From Candidatus Tokpelaia hoelldoblerii (GTDB lineage Bacteria; Pseudomonadota; Alphaproteobacteria; Rhizobiales; Rhizobiaceae), in the NCBI GenBank assembly GCA_002005325.1, contig CP017315.1, positions 1,612,001 to 1,676,000 on the forward strand: 64,000 nt of DNA. The letters run 5' to 3'. The notes under the pieces are model-generated. The model saw nothing but the letters and a program-made list of their open reading frames with translations, did no database searches and was not told the DNA's origin. The stretch's first letter is position 1, and each line of letters opens with the position of its first letter. Of this stretch, positions 17,506 to 24,697 are shown in pieces. A program made the translations under genes and the position numbers.

Positions 17506-18543
17506 ATGGTGGCAAACAGGACATACAAGGTTTTTGACGGGCATAATGATATGCTGCTGAAACTCTGGCAGCAATCGGCGGCGGATGCGCCCGCGCGTTT
17601 TCATCAGGGCGGCACGCAAAACCAGATTGACGCTGTCAAGGCGCGTCAAGGCCACCTTGCCGGCGGTTTATGCGCCATATTTCCACCCTCGCCGGATGAA
17701 ACAGAAAATGCCGATGGCAGCAGGCCGGAACTTGACCGGAAAAGCGCGCTTGACAGCACTCTGGCCATGGCGGCGCTGCTTGCCCGTCTGGAACAGGCTT
17801 CCCCGTCAACCTTCAAAATCTGCCGCACCGTCGCCGATATTGACGCGGCGGTGAGCGCCGGGCAGTTTGCCGCCGTGTTTCATATTGAAGGGGCGGAAGC
17901 CATTGGCAAGGATCTTGATGCGCTGTATATCCTGCATCAGGCAGGTTTACGCAGCATCGGGCCGGTGTGGAGCAGACCGAATATTTTCGCTTTTGGCGTG
18001 CCCTTCCGCTTCCCCTCCTCGCCCGATATTGGCCCGGGCCTGAGTGAAACAGGCAAAAACCTCATTCGCCTGTGCAACCGTCTGCGTATCATGATCGATC
18101 TGTCGCATATGAATGAAAAGGGCTTTTGGGACGTTGCCAGATTAAGTGATGCGCCGCTGGTCGCCAGCCACTCCAACGCCCACACCCTGTGCCCGCACAG
18201 CCGTAATTTAACCGATAAACAGCTGAACGCAATCGGGGAAAGCGGCGGTCTTGTCGGGATTAACTTTGGCGTCAAGTTTCTGCGGGATGATGGCCAGGCC
18301 AACACAAACACACCGCTTGATACAATTGTTCAGCAGATAAAATACATCGCTGACCGCATTGGTATTGATCATGTGGCACTGGGTTCGGATTTTGACGGTA
18401 CGACCGTACCGGCAGACCTGTCAGACACTTCTAAACTGCCCAATCTTGTCGCCACACTGGCAAGCCATGGTTTTGATAATGTGGCAATAGAAAAGGTCTG
18501 TTTTGGCAACTGGCGCAGCGTTTTAAGCAAAAGCTGGGGTTGA
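17506..18543 (+). CDS. Membrane dipeptidase (peptidase M19, renal dipeptidase family)
   Basis: The 345-residue zinc enzyme splits dipeptides, with broad specificity including D-residues in this family. Metal ligands are seen in DGHNDML (near residue 10-16), HIEGAEA (bridging glutamate, near 126), the histidines of SHSNAHTL (near 222) and GSDFDGTT (near 295). No signal peptide is evident, so it is probably cytoplasmic. It follows secA after a terminator and so should have its own promoter. The convergent lipoprotein gene ends eight bases beyond its stop. Confidence 0.93.
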   Translation: MVANRTYKVFDGHNDMLLKLWQQSAADAPARFHQGGTQNQIDAVKARQGHLAGGLCAIFPPSPDETENADGSRPELDRKSALDSTLAMAALLARLEQASPSTFKICRTVADIDAAVSAGQFAAVFHIEGAEAIGKDLDALYILHQAGLRSIGPVWSRPNIFAFGVPFRFPSSPDIGPGLSETGKNLIRLCNRLRIMIDLSHMNEKGFWDVARLSDAPLVASHSNAHTLCPHSRNLTDKQLNAIGESGGLVGINFGVKFLRDDGQANTNTPLDTIVQQIKYIADRIGIDHVALGSDFDGTTVPADLSDTSKLPNLVATLASHGFDNVAIEKVCFGNWRSVLSKSWG

Positions 18544-18551
18544 GGGCACAA

Positions 18552-18923
18552 TCAGCCGTCCCGGCCCTCAGGCAAAGCCAGTTGTGCAAAGACAGGCGGC
18601 GGATTTTGTTTTTGCGGGGCAAACGGTTTCGGCACGGCCGGCACCTTTCGTTTTTCACGGATTTCCGTATAAAAATCGCCGCGCTGGTCAATACGCCAGT
18701 AAAGCACGGAATTTTTTGTCAGCGCGGCACCGTCTGTCATCAGGCAACGGCCAAAAATCTGCTCGCCACGCACCGACAGCGTCCGCATGGTCGGCATAAG
18801 TACCTGCTCGCATTGCTGCGGCATTGTGTAAGCGTGCAACGCCTCATCCGCCAGCCGACATTCCTGCAGCCCGTCAGAACAGCTGACAAGCACCATTAAC
18901 GCAAATAACCCGGACACAAACAC
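18552..18923 (-). CDS. Putative lipoprotein of unknown function
   Basis: About 121-123 residues with a short lipoprotein signal (GLFALMVLVSC, cysteine near residue 15) and four further cysteines that could form disulfides in the periplasm. The C-terminal third is rich in Lys, Pro and Gln. The start is uncertain: GTG at 18923 or GTG at 18917, with AAAGGAAT upstream favouring the second. I recognise no family. It lies left of the HWE kinase gene on the same strand across a very AT-rich 111-base gap. Confidence 0.6.
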   Translation of the reverse strand: MFVSGLFALMVLVSCSDGLQECRLADEALHAYTMPQQCEQVLMPTMRTLSVRGEQIFGRCLMTDGAALTKNSVLYWRIDQRGDFYTEIREKRKVPAVPKPFAPQKQNPPPVFAQLALPEGRDG

Positions 18924-19034
18924 ATTCCTTTTACTTAAGGAAACAAACTATATTTGTATTTTTACTTTAAAAATAATAATATTTATTTAAAAAAATTGTT
19001 CCGTCTTTAAAAATAACAGGGAGCAGGAAAAAAA

Positions 19035-20039
19035 TCACAAATCAAACTGCACCGCCGATATCAGCAGGGAATACCGGACATGGCCATCCTCTATGGTATA
19101 GTCTGCCATACCATTGACGGAAGACGGCACAATCCGCGTCAGCACCGTGCTGCCAAAGCGCAACTTTACATTGTCCTCTTCTATTCCGGCTGCGGGGAAA
19201 TCCTCTTCCCAGACGAGACACAACCCTTTTTCTTCCATTCCGCTGTCGCACAAGGCGCAGCTGACCTTGACCCGGCCTTTTGCACTTGCCAGCGCCCCAC
19301 AAGCAACCGAATTGACAAACAGCTCATGCAGGGCAAGGCCGATATGCAACGCCGCCCCCGGAAAGAGATAAGGATTTTCACCGGAAAGGAAGAAATGTTT
19401 GCTCTGTGCGTCAATATAGCCGCCGGCCTGCGAATGCACGAGATCACGAAACAGCGCGCCACGCCAGTTTGAATCCGTCACCAGATCCTGCGAATGCGAC
19501 AGGGACTGAACGCGGCCCTGAAATTTTTTCAGGAATCCGTCAACCGTATCGCTGAACCGCGCTGTCTGGGCGGCAATGCTCAGGATAATCGCCAGCAGGT
19601 TTTTTGAACGGTGGCTGACTTCCCGCAACAGAATTTTCAGCACCTGTTCACGGCGGCGCAATTCTGAAACCATGACACCGGTGGTAATCAGCCCAAGAGT
19701 CCTGCCTTCACCATTCCGGTGGCAGTCAATCGAAAACCGGAACCACAAGGGATCATCGCCCTCCATAAGGCGCACCTCAAAACTGGTGCCCTGTCCGCTC
19801 GCCAGCACCTGCAGTTTGATTGTTTCCATATTTTCAGCAATGTTTTCGGGCAGAAGATCGCTGTCTGTACCGCCTTCGCGCCAGTGCGTGCGCAAAACTG
19901 CGGGCAGGTTTTCCGCCCAGCGATAAATCAGATCCGGTGTCTGATAGAGCACACAGATATCAGCACTGCGAATGGCCTGCATCAGGGCATCCATGTGATT
20001 ATCCCCGAGTGGTAACGAAATGGCGTTATCCTCGCTCAT
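19035..20039 (-). CDS. HWE-family sensor histidine kinase with PAS-like sensor domain
   Basis: The 334-residue soluble kinase has a PAS-like N-terminal region (about residues 15-130) and an HWE kinase core. The phosphoacceptor is His143 in REVSHRSKNLLA, the N box is HELFVNSVACGAL and the HWE signature tryptophan-glutamate is in LVWEEDF. The C-terminal glycine motif is only partly conserved (RFGSTVL). ATG 20039 is chosen for the strong GGAGAGGAG site directly before it. phyR ends 23 bases upstream, so the two are co-transcribed. Kinases of this type control PhyR phosphorylation, so it probably tunes the general stress response. No membrane segment is seen, so it should sense a cytoplasmic cue. 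Confidence 0.9.
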   Translation of the reverse strand: MSEDNAISLPLGDNHMDALMQAIRSADICVLYQTPDLIYRWAENLPAVLRTHWREGGTDSDLLPENIAENMETIKLQVLASGQGTSFEVRLMEGDDPLWFRFSIDCHRNGEGRTLGLITTGVMVSELRRREQVLKILLREVSHRSKNLLAIILSIAAQTARFSDTVDGFLKKFQGRVQSLSHSQDLVTDSNWRGALFRDLVHSQAGGYIDAQSKHFFLSGENPYLFPGAALHIGLALHELFVNSVACGALASAKGRVKVSCALCDSGMEEKGLCLVWEEDFPAAGIEEDNVKLRFGSTVLTRIVPSSVNGMADYTIEDGHVRYSLLISAVQFDL

Positions 20040-20062
20040 CTCCTCTCCTGTCCGCACCTGTT

Positions 20063-20896
20063 CTATTGCCGTAACTCCCTGTCAACAAACGGTGCAGCTT
20101 TATCAGGGCTGTTCCTGGCATTATCCTGAAAAAACAGCGCCTGGCTGATCAGCGCCTTGACCATATCGGGATTAAACGGCTTGGTGACAAGAAACGTCGG
20201 CTCCGGCCGCTCGCCCGTCAGCAGCCGCTCGGGAAAAGCCGTGATAAAAATCACCGGCAATGACAATTCACGCAGGATATCATTGACCGCGTCAATGCCC
20301 GAGCTGCCGTCCGCCAGTTGAATATCGGCCAGCACCATGCCGGGCTCCTTGTCCTTGAAAAGTGCCACCGCTTCCTTGTGCGTGCGCGCTATGCCCACCA
20401 CCTGATGGCCAAGCCCCTGCACCATCTGTTCAATATCCATGGCGATCAGCGGTTCATCCTCAATAATCAGAATGCGTGTCGCCACCTGTTCGGATATATC
20501 ACGGGCGGCTTCAGCCAGCAGTTTTTTGAAATTTTTACTGCTGGTATCCAGCACTTCCGCCGCTTCCCGCTCTTCAAAGCCTTCCACCGCTACCAGCAGG
20601 AAAGCCTGCCGCGCCCGCGGCGTGAGACAGGAAAGGCGGGCGCCGGCCTGCGTTTCCGCCCCGAGTGAGGGCAGCGGCTCAGGAATTTGCGGCGTCGTCT
20701 GGTCAAACAGTTTACAGAAAAGCTGATAAACGCTGATACGGTCACTGGATGTTTGCGGAAAGATTTCTATATCTGCGATCAGGGCTTCAAGCATGGCGGC
20801 AACATAGGCATCACCCGAGGTTTGCGAACCGGTAACCGCCCTTGCAAAGCGCCTCAAAAGGGCAAGGTGTGGTGCAATGCGCATGGACAAAGACAT
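20063..20896 (-). CDS. phyR: General stress response anti-anti-sigma regulator PhyR
   Basis: The 277-residue protein joins an EcfG-like sigma mimic (about residues 1-130, with LTPRARQAFLLVAVEGF resembling sigma region 4) to a receiver domain (about 138-260: TRILIIEDEPLIAMDIEQMV, phospho-acceptor Asp191 in VLADIQLADG, then TAFPERLL and VTKPFNPDMV). When phosphorylated, the sigma-like part binds the anti-sigma factor NepR and frees EcfG. It is divergent from nepR-ecfG across a 166-base promoter region and is followed by an HWE kinase gene. This arrangement is a hallmark of Alphaproteobacteria. Confidence 0.97.
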   Translation of the reverse strand: MSLSMRIAPHLALLRRFARAVTGSQTSGDAYVAAMLEALIADIEIFPQTSSDRISVYQLFCKLFDQTTPQIPEPLPSLGAETQAGARLSCLTPRARQAFLLVAVEGFEEREAAEVLDTSSKNFKKLLAEAARDISEQVATRILIIEDEPLIAMDIEQMVQGLGHQVVGIARTHKEAVALFKDKEPGMVLADIQLADGSSGIDAVNDILRELSLPVIFITAFPERLLTGERPEPTFLVTKPFNPDMVKALISQALFFQDNARNSPDKAAPFVDRELRQ

Positions 20897-20940
20897 AATC
20901 AGACGTTCCTTTCACCCCGAAACCGGAGATTTCTAAAAAA

Positions 20941-20965
20941 AATGTTTATTTTGTAAAAAAGTTCC
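20941..20965 (-). promoter_or_regulatory. Candidate EcfG-type promoter of phyR
   Basis: Read leftward, GGAAC (20965-20961) is followed after 16 bases by CATT (20944-20941), one mismatch from CGTT. A second leftward GGAAC lies at 20972-20968. EcfG-dependent autoregulation of phyR is known in this group, which supports the call. Confidence 0.5.
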
Positions 20966-20967
20966 AT

Positions 20968-20979
20968 GTTCCATGGAAC
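20968..20979. repeat. Perfect 12-bp palindrome between phyR and nepR
   Basis: GTTCCATGGAAC is its own reverse complement, so it presents a GGAAC element facing each way. The rightward copy is the -35 of the nepR promoter. Confidence 0.85.
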
Positions 20980-21000
20980 TTTCTTCCCCACCCCGCCGTT
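20975..21000 (+). promoter_or_regulatory. EcfG-dependent promoter of nepR-ecfG
   Basis: GGAAC (20975-20979), a 17-base spacer and CGTT (20997-21000) match the alphaproteobacterial EcfG consensus exactly. The CGTT lies 62 bases before the nepR ATG. It predicts positive autoregulation of the nepR-ecfG operon. Confidence 0.85.
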
Positions 21001-21062
21001 ATCCCGCTATCACAGGGTTTTGCGTACAAAGACAACAAGCGGAATAAACAGGATTAACTGGG

Positions 21063-21278
21063 ATGGATAAGAAAAAAGGCAATGGGCGCAGGGCGGGCCT
21101 TCCTCAAAGTGACGGGCTGCTGGGCGCCAACAGTCAGATCGCCAATCAATTACGGGCTTTTTATACGTCAATTCAGGAAGAGAAAATTCCCGACAGATTT
21201 CTTGAACTGCTGGAGAAGCTGGATCAGGCAGAAATGCAGAATGAATCCCGCAACAGAAAAAAGGCTAGCAACGAATGA
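21063..21278 (+). CDS. nepR: Anti-sigma factor NepR
   Basis: The 71-residue protein carries the NepR core (QIANQLRAFYTSIQEEKIPD then RFLELLEKLDQAE), two short helices that clamp EcfG. The ends are polar and probably disordered. Phosphorylated PhyR displaces EcfG from it. Its stop overlaps the ecfG start (ATGA), implying tightly coupled synthesis of anti-sigma and sigma. Confidence 0.95.
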   Translation: MDKKKGNGRRAGLPQSDGLLGANSQIANQLRAFYTSIQEEKIPDRFLELLEKLDQAEMQNESRNRKKASNE

Positions 21279-21826
21279 GCAATTCGGGAAAAATTTTTCG
21301 ACAGGATCTGCTGGCAGCTTTGCCGGCGCTGCGCGCTTTTGCGGTGTCGCTTGCCGGAAAATCTGACAGAACTGATGATCTGGTGCAGGATACCATCATG
21401 AAAGCATGGGCAAAGCAGGAAAGTTTTGAACTCGGCACCAATATGAAAGCCTGGCTTTTCACGATTTTACGCAACGAGTTCTACAGCCAGATGCGCAAAA
21501 GCGGCCGCGAGGTGCAGGATCCTGATGGTATTTTCACCGACAATGTCGCCGTCCATCCGGCGCAATACGGTTCGCTTGACCTGCAGGATTTCAAACGTGC
21601 GCTCGACACCCTGCCCGCCGACCAGCGCGAGGCAATCATCCTCATCGGCGCTTCCGGCTTTTCCTATGAAGAAGCGGCAGAAATCTGCGATTGCGCCATC
21701 GGCACCATTAAAAGCCGCGTCAGCCGCGCCCGCGCCCGCCTGACGGAACTGCTCAACATCGACAGTGAAGCTGACTATGGCCCTGATGCCAGTGCAGCAA
21801 GCACAATGCGGCCATTTTCAGTATAA
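21275..21826 (+). CDS. ecfG: General stress response ECF sigma factor EcfG
   Basis: The 183-residue ECF15-type sigma factor shows region 2 (DRTDDLVQDTIMKAWAKQESF, then MKAWLFTILRNEFYS) and region 4 (LPADQREAIILIGASGFSYE, then CAIGTIKSRVSRARARL). It directs RNA polymerase to GGAAC/CGTT promoters, including the one in front of its own operon. It overlaps nepR by four bases and is followed after 120 bases by a histidine kinase gene on the same strand. Confidence 0.96.
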   Translation: MSNSGKIFRQDLLAALPALRAFAVSLAGKSDRTDDLVQDTIMKAWAKQESFELGTNMKAWLFTILRNEFYSQMRKSGREVQDPDGIFTDNVAVHPAQYGSLDLQDFKRALDTLPADQREAIILIGASGFSYEEAAEICDCAIGTIKSRVSRARARLTELLNIDSEADYGPDASAASTMRPFSV

Positions 21827-21946
21827 AACAAATATATCCTGTAAATTTTAAAGCAACGCGAATACAATTAACAATTTATATAATCATTCTGCACTATGAT
21901 TTCCGGGTGAAACCAGACAACCGGAATTCAGGGCGTAATTGTATCC

Positions 21947-23089
21947 ATGGCGGCAACAGCAACACGGGTGGTAAAATCAGGGAAAGCGGCAGCACGCAAA
22001 GCGCCACGCCGCACCGCTGTTTCTGACACGCATGTCCGGCTCTGGCGCACAGCAATCCTTGTTTCCTTATTCGTGCTGCTGGCTTCTGTCAGCCTTGTGC
22101 TGTTTTTTTCCCACGCGATTCACAAGGAACTTGATTTTATCACTGCTCCGGCAACGGCAGCCGGCCTCTTCACGCCCTCCCCCGCACCGCAACAGCACCT
22201 CATCAATGCGAGCAGAGAGCACCTGCAGGATTTGCGCAGCGGCCTCACAACAACAGCCCTTGTTGCTATTTTCAGCGCTTTTGTCCTCGGTTATGCCATT
22301 ATCAACCGTCTGCGCCACAATGTCCACCGCCTGCACAAGCGCCAGACACGCCTTTCCAGCGAAAACGCCGTTCTCGAACAACGGGTGAAAGACCGCACCA
22401 TTGCGCTGGAAGCCGCCCGGGCGCATGCTGAAAAAGAACGTCAGCGCGTGGAAACGCTGTTGCAGGACGCAAGCCACCGTATCGGCAATTCCCTGGCGAC
22501 GGTTTCCTCGCTGCTGGGGTTGCAATTGCAGCGCTCACGCAATCCGCAGGTGCGCACAGCGTTAAGTTCGGCCCGTGACCGGATCCAGACCATTGCCGCC
22601 GCCCACCGCCGCCTGCGCCTTGGCGCTGATATGGAAACGGCAAGCGCGGGGGAATTTTTCAACGCTGTTGTGCGTGATGTGCAGGCTGGGCTGCCGGCGG
22701 CAAGCCGCGAACGCATCCGCTTCCGCACCTTCTTTGAACCATGGCATCTGGCCGCACGTGACGTGACAACCCTTGGTATTATTTTGGGCGAATTACTGAC
22801 CAATGCCGTCAAACATGCTTTCCCCAAAAACAAAAACGGCGTTATCACCGTTGCATTTGGCAAAATGGATGAAGATATCCTGCAGCTTCTTGTTGAGGAC
22901 AGCGGTATAGGATGCACGGGTTTTGCAGAAAACACCCCCAGTGAAGATCAGGGGCTTGGCCAGATTGTCATATCACAATTATCCATGCAGTTTGGCGGCA
23001 AGCCGCGCTTTGAAAAAGCAGAACGGCGCGGCGGCACACGGGTGATTATTCCGCTTCCCGCACTCAATGCCAATAAAATCAGCAACTGA
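21947..23089 (+). CDS. Membrane HisKA_2-type sensor histidine kinase
   Basis: The 380-residue kinase has a basic N-terminus, a membrane helix at about residues 31-53, a short periplasmic loop of about 45 residues, a second helix at about 100-121, a coiled-coil region (about 122-170) and a HisKA_2 domain with phosphoacceptor His177 in QDASHRIGNSLAT. The ATPase domain has N box GELLTNAVKHAF near 281 and glycine motifs VEDSGIGC and QGLGQIVI. Position after ecfG makes it a likely input kinase for PhyR, sensing an envelope signal. The upstream start lacks a strong ribosome site, and I see no EcfG promoter directly before it. Confidence 0.9.
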   Translation: MAATATRVVKSGKAAARKAPRRTAVSDTHVRLWRTAILVSLFVLLASVSLVLFFSHAIHKELDFITAPATAAGLFTPSPAPQQHLINASREHLQDLRSGLTTTALVAIFSAFVLGYAIINRLRHNVHRLHKRQTRLSSENAVLEQRVKDRTIALEAARAHAEKERQRVETLLQDASHRIGNSLATVSSLLGLQLQRSRNPQVRTALSSARDRIQTIAAAHRRLRLGADMETASAGEFFNAVVRDVQAGLPAASRERIRFRTFFEPWHLAARDVTTLGIILGELLTNAVKHAFPKNKNGVITVAFGKMDEDILQLLVEDSGIGCTGFAENTPSEDQGLGQIVISQLSMQFGGKPRFEKAERRGGTRVIIPLPALNANKISN

Positions 23090-23100
23090 ACCATGCTTGT

Positions 23101-23125
23101 TGTCGCCGCGGGTCAGGCGGCGACA
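23101..23125 (+). terminator. GC-rich hairpin after the sensor kinase gene
   Basis: TGTCGCCGC and GCGGCGACA form a perfect 9-bp stem with a 7-base loop 11 bases after the kinase stop. No T tract follows, so it is a hairpin of terminator-like position but incomplete form. Confidence 0.5.
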
Positions 23126-23183
23126 TAAGCTCAGGAGGCATGGCCCCTCACGGTATTTCGTTTATTCTGCAAGGCAGCCTGTA

Positions 23184-23504
23184 TCAGAACAGGCACTTTG
23201 CCACGAAATAACCGATCACAAAGGCCAGACCGATGCTCAGCAGCGGCCGTTTATGCACAAATTTGACAGTTTTGGTCTGCGCGTTCTTGCACATTTTCTG
23301 TGCCTTGGTGACAGCGCCACCACGGCCCTTGGCATCTTTCAGCATATGGTTGGCCTTGGTTTTCGCATGGCGCAACTTTTCACTGCCGACACTGCCAAGC
23401 GTTGCAGCAACGGCGGCAAGGTCCTTGCGCACCTGATTGAGCTGCGTGTTGACCTTTTCATTTGTCTTTTTCCGCTTCGTGGTGCGGGTTGCCTTCTTGA
23501 CCAT
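23184..23504 (-). CDS. DUF883/ElaB-YqjD-like membrane-anchored protein
   Basis: The 106-residue protein has a very basic N-terminus (MVKKATRTTKRKK), a long amphipathic helix and a C-terminal membrane anchor (HKRPLLSIGLAFVIGYFVAK), the layout of the DUF883 family; E. coli ElaB and YqjD of this family are stationary-phase, ribosome-associated inner membrane proteins. ATG 23504 is preferred because GGAG lies six bases upstream; ATG 23516 is possible. Still longer in-frame starts would read through a 33-bp tandem repeat and give a repetitive Cys-rich leader (two copies of FCLCD), which I consider non-coding. Its position beside the stress locus fits a stress role, by inference. Confidence 0.75.
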   Translation of the reverse strand: MVKKATRTTKRKKTNEKVNTQLNQVRKDLAAVAATLGSVGSEKLRHAKTKANHMLKDAKGRGGAVTKAQKMCKNAQTKTVKFVHKRPLLSIGLAFVIGYFVAKCLF

Positions 23505-23523
23505 TTTCTTCTCCATCGCATCA

Positions 23524-23603
23524 TTGTCGCACAAACAAAAAACAAGTTTGTGCATTTTGTCGCACAAACAAAAAGCAGGTCTGTGCATTTCTGTTTGTGC
23601 ATT
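23524..23603. repeat. 33-bp tandem repeat, about 2.4 copies, each with an internal inverted repeat
   Basis: Units at 23524-23556 and 23557-23589 match at 30 of 33 positions; a partial third copy (14 bases) follows to 23603. Unit 1 has a perfect 8-bp inverted repeat GCACAAAC / GTTTGTGC around an A-rich loop; unit 2 has the same with one mismatch. The array lies just upstream of the DUF883-like gene (leftward), in its promoter or leader. Confidence 0.85.
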
Positions 23604-23764
23604 TTGCAAGTTTGCAAGTCAGACGACCTGCGACAACAACTGCAATGCGCGAAGGGGGCAAAATGTTCCCCCCAGAGACAAAAAAGCTGCAAAAGCTTGC
23701 ATTTTTACTGAATTGCGTTAAGACAATGGCAGTTTATCCTGTCTGCAACCAAAAACGGTTTGTG

Positions 23765-24571
23765 ATGGCTTTTTCTGTCAGTACATGGAACATCAATTCT
23801 GTCCGCCTGCGCCTGCCGCTGGTGCTGGATTTTTTGCGGATAGAACAACCGGATATGCTCTGCCTGCAAGAAACCAAATGCCCGGACGGGAACTTTCCGG
23901 TCAAAGCTTTGCAGGCAGCCGGTTATCAACATCTGGCCATCAGCGGGCAGAAGGGGTACCACGGCGCTGCCATCCTGTCGCGCCTGCCGTTTGAAGAGAT
24001 CGACAAACGCCGTTTTTGCGATCTCAATGACTGCCGCCATATTTCCGTTGTGGTCCAGGCCGGCGGCAAATGTATCCGCGTGCATAATTTTTATGTGCCC
24101 GCCGGCGGTGACGAACCGGACCCGCAAAACAACCCGAAATTCGCCCACAAGCTGCAATTTCTCAACGAAATGAAAACGATATCCGCCGATACTGGCGACG
24201 GCTGCTCGGCCCTGCTTGTCGGCGACCTCAACATTGCGCCGCTGGAAAATGACGTCTGGTCACACAAGCAATTGCTGAAAATCGTCAGCCATACACCGGT
24301 TGAGACGGAAGGCTTGCAAGAGGTGTGCCGTCTTGGCGGCTGGGTTGATTTCATGCGTGAAAAAATCCCGCCGGGTGAAAAACTCTACACCTGGTGGAGC
24401 TATCGGGCCAAGGACTGGATAACTTCAAACCGCGGGCGGCGGCTTGACCATATCTGGGGTTCGGCCGATCTTGTGCCTGCCCTTGAGGCAGTCAGCATTC
24501 TGGCGCAGGCGCGCGGCTGGGAAAAACCTTCCGACCACGTGCCTGTTACCGCCCGTTTCAGCTTTGATTGA
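23765..24571 (+). CDS. xthA: Exodeoxyribonuclease III
   Basis: The 268-residue AP endonuclease/3'-5' exonuclease acts in base excision repair. Catalytic residues are visible in WNINS (Asn), LQETKC (metal-binding Glu), GDLNIAP (Asp/Asn) and the C-terminal SDHVPV (His). ATG 23765 gives the usual family beginning MAFSVSTWNINSVRLRL; it has no good ribosome site, and ATG 23726 in frame is an alternative that adds 13 residues. The gene faces away from the DUF883-like gene. Confidence 0.95.
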   Translation: MAFSVSTWNINSVRLRLPLVLDFLRIEQPDMLCLQETKCPDGNFPVKALQAAGYQHLAISGQKGYHGAAILSRLPFEEIDKRRFCDLNDCRHISVVVQAGGKCIRVHNFYVPAGGDEPDPQNNPKFAHKLQFLNEMKTISADTGDGCSALLVGDLNIAPLENDVWSHKQLLKIVSHTPVETEGLQEVCRLGGWVDFMREKIPPGEKLYTWWSYRAKDWITSNRGRRLDHIWGSADLVPALEAVSILAQARGWEKPSDHVPVTARFSFD

Positions 24572-24697
24572 GGCAAAACTGTATAGAGATACCATGTGTT
24601 AAAGCTTTTTTGGACGAACATGACAAATATTTCACGGGATTTATCGTCTGTTCTATGCTTTATAAGGGAAAAATTTCTTAAATACAGAAAGTTATCC

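Noticed and set aside
18924..19034. Very AT-rich gap with a GGAAC on the minus strand considered as an EcfG promoter for the lipoprotein gene
   Set aside because: No CGTT-like element occurs at 16-17 bases spacing.
23524..23603. Tandem repeat considered as a CRISPR array
   Set aside because: The units are directly adjacent with no unique spacers, and there are only about 2.4 copies and no cas genes.
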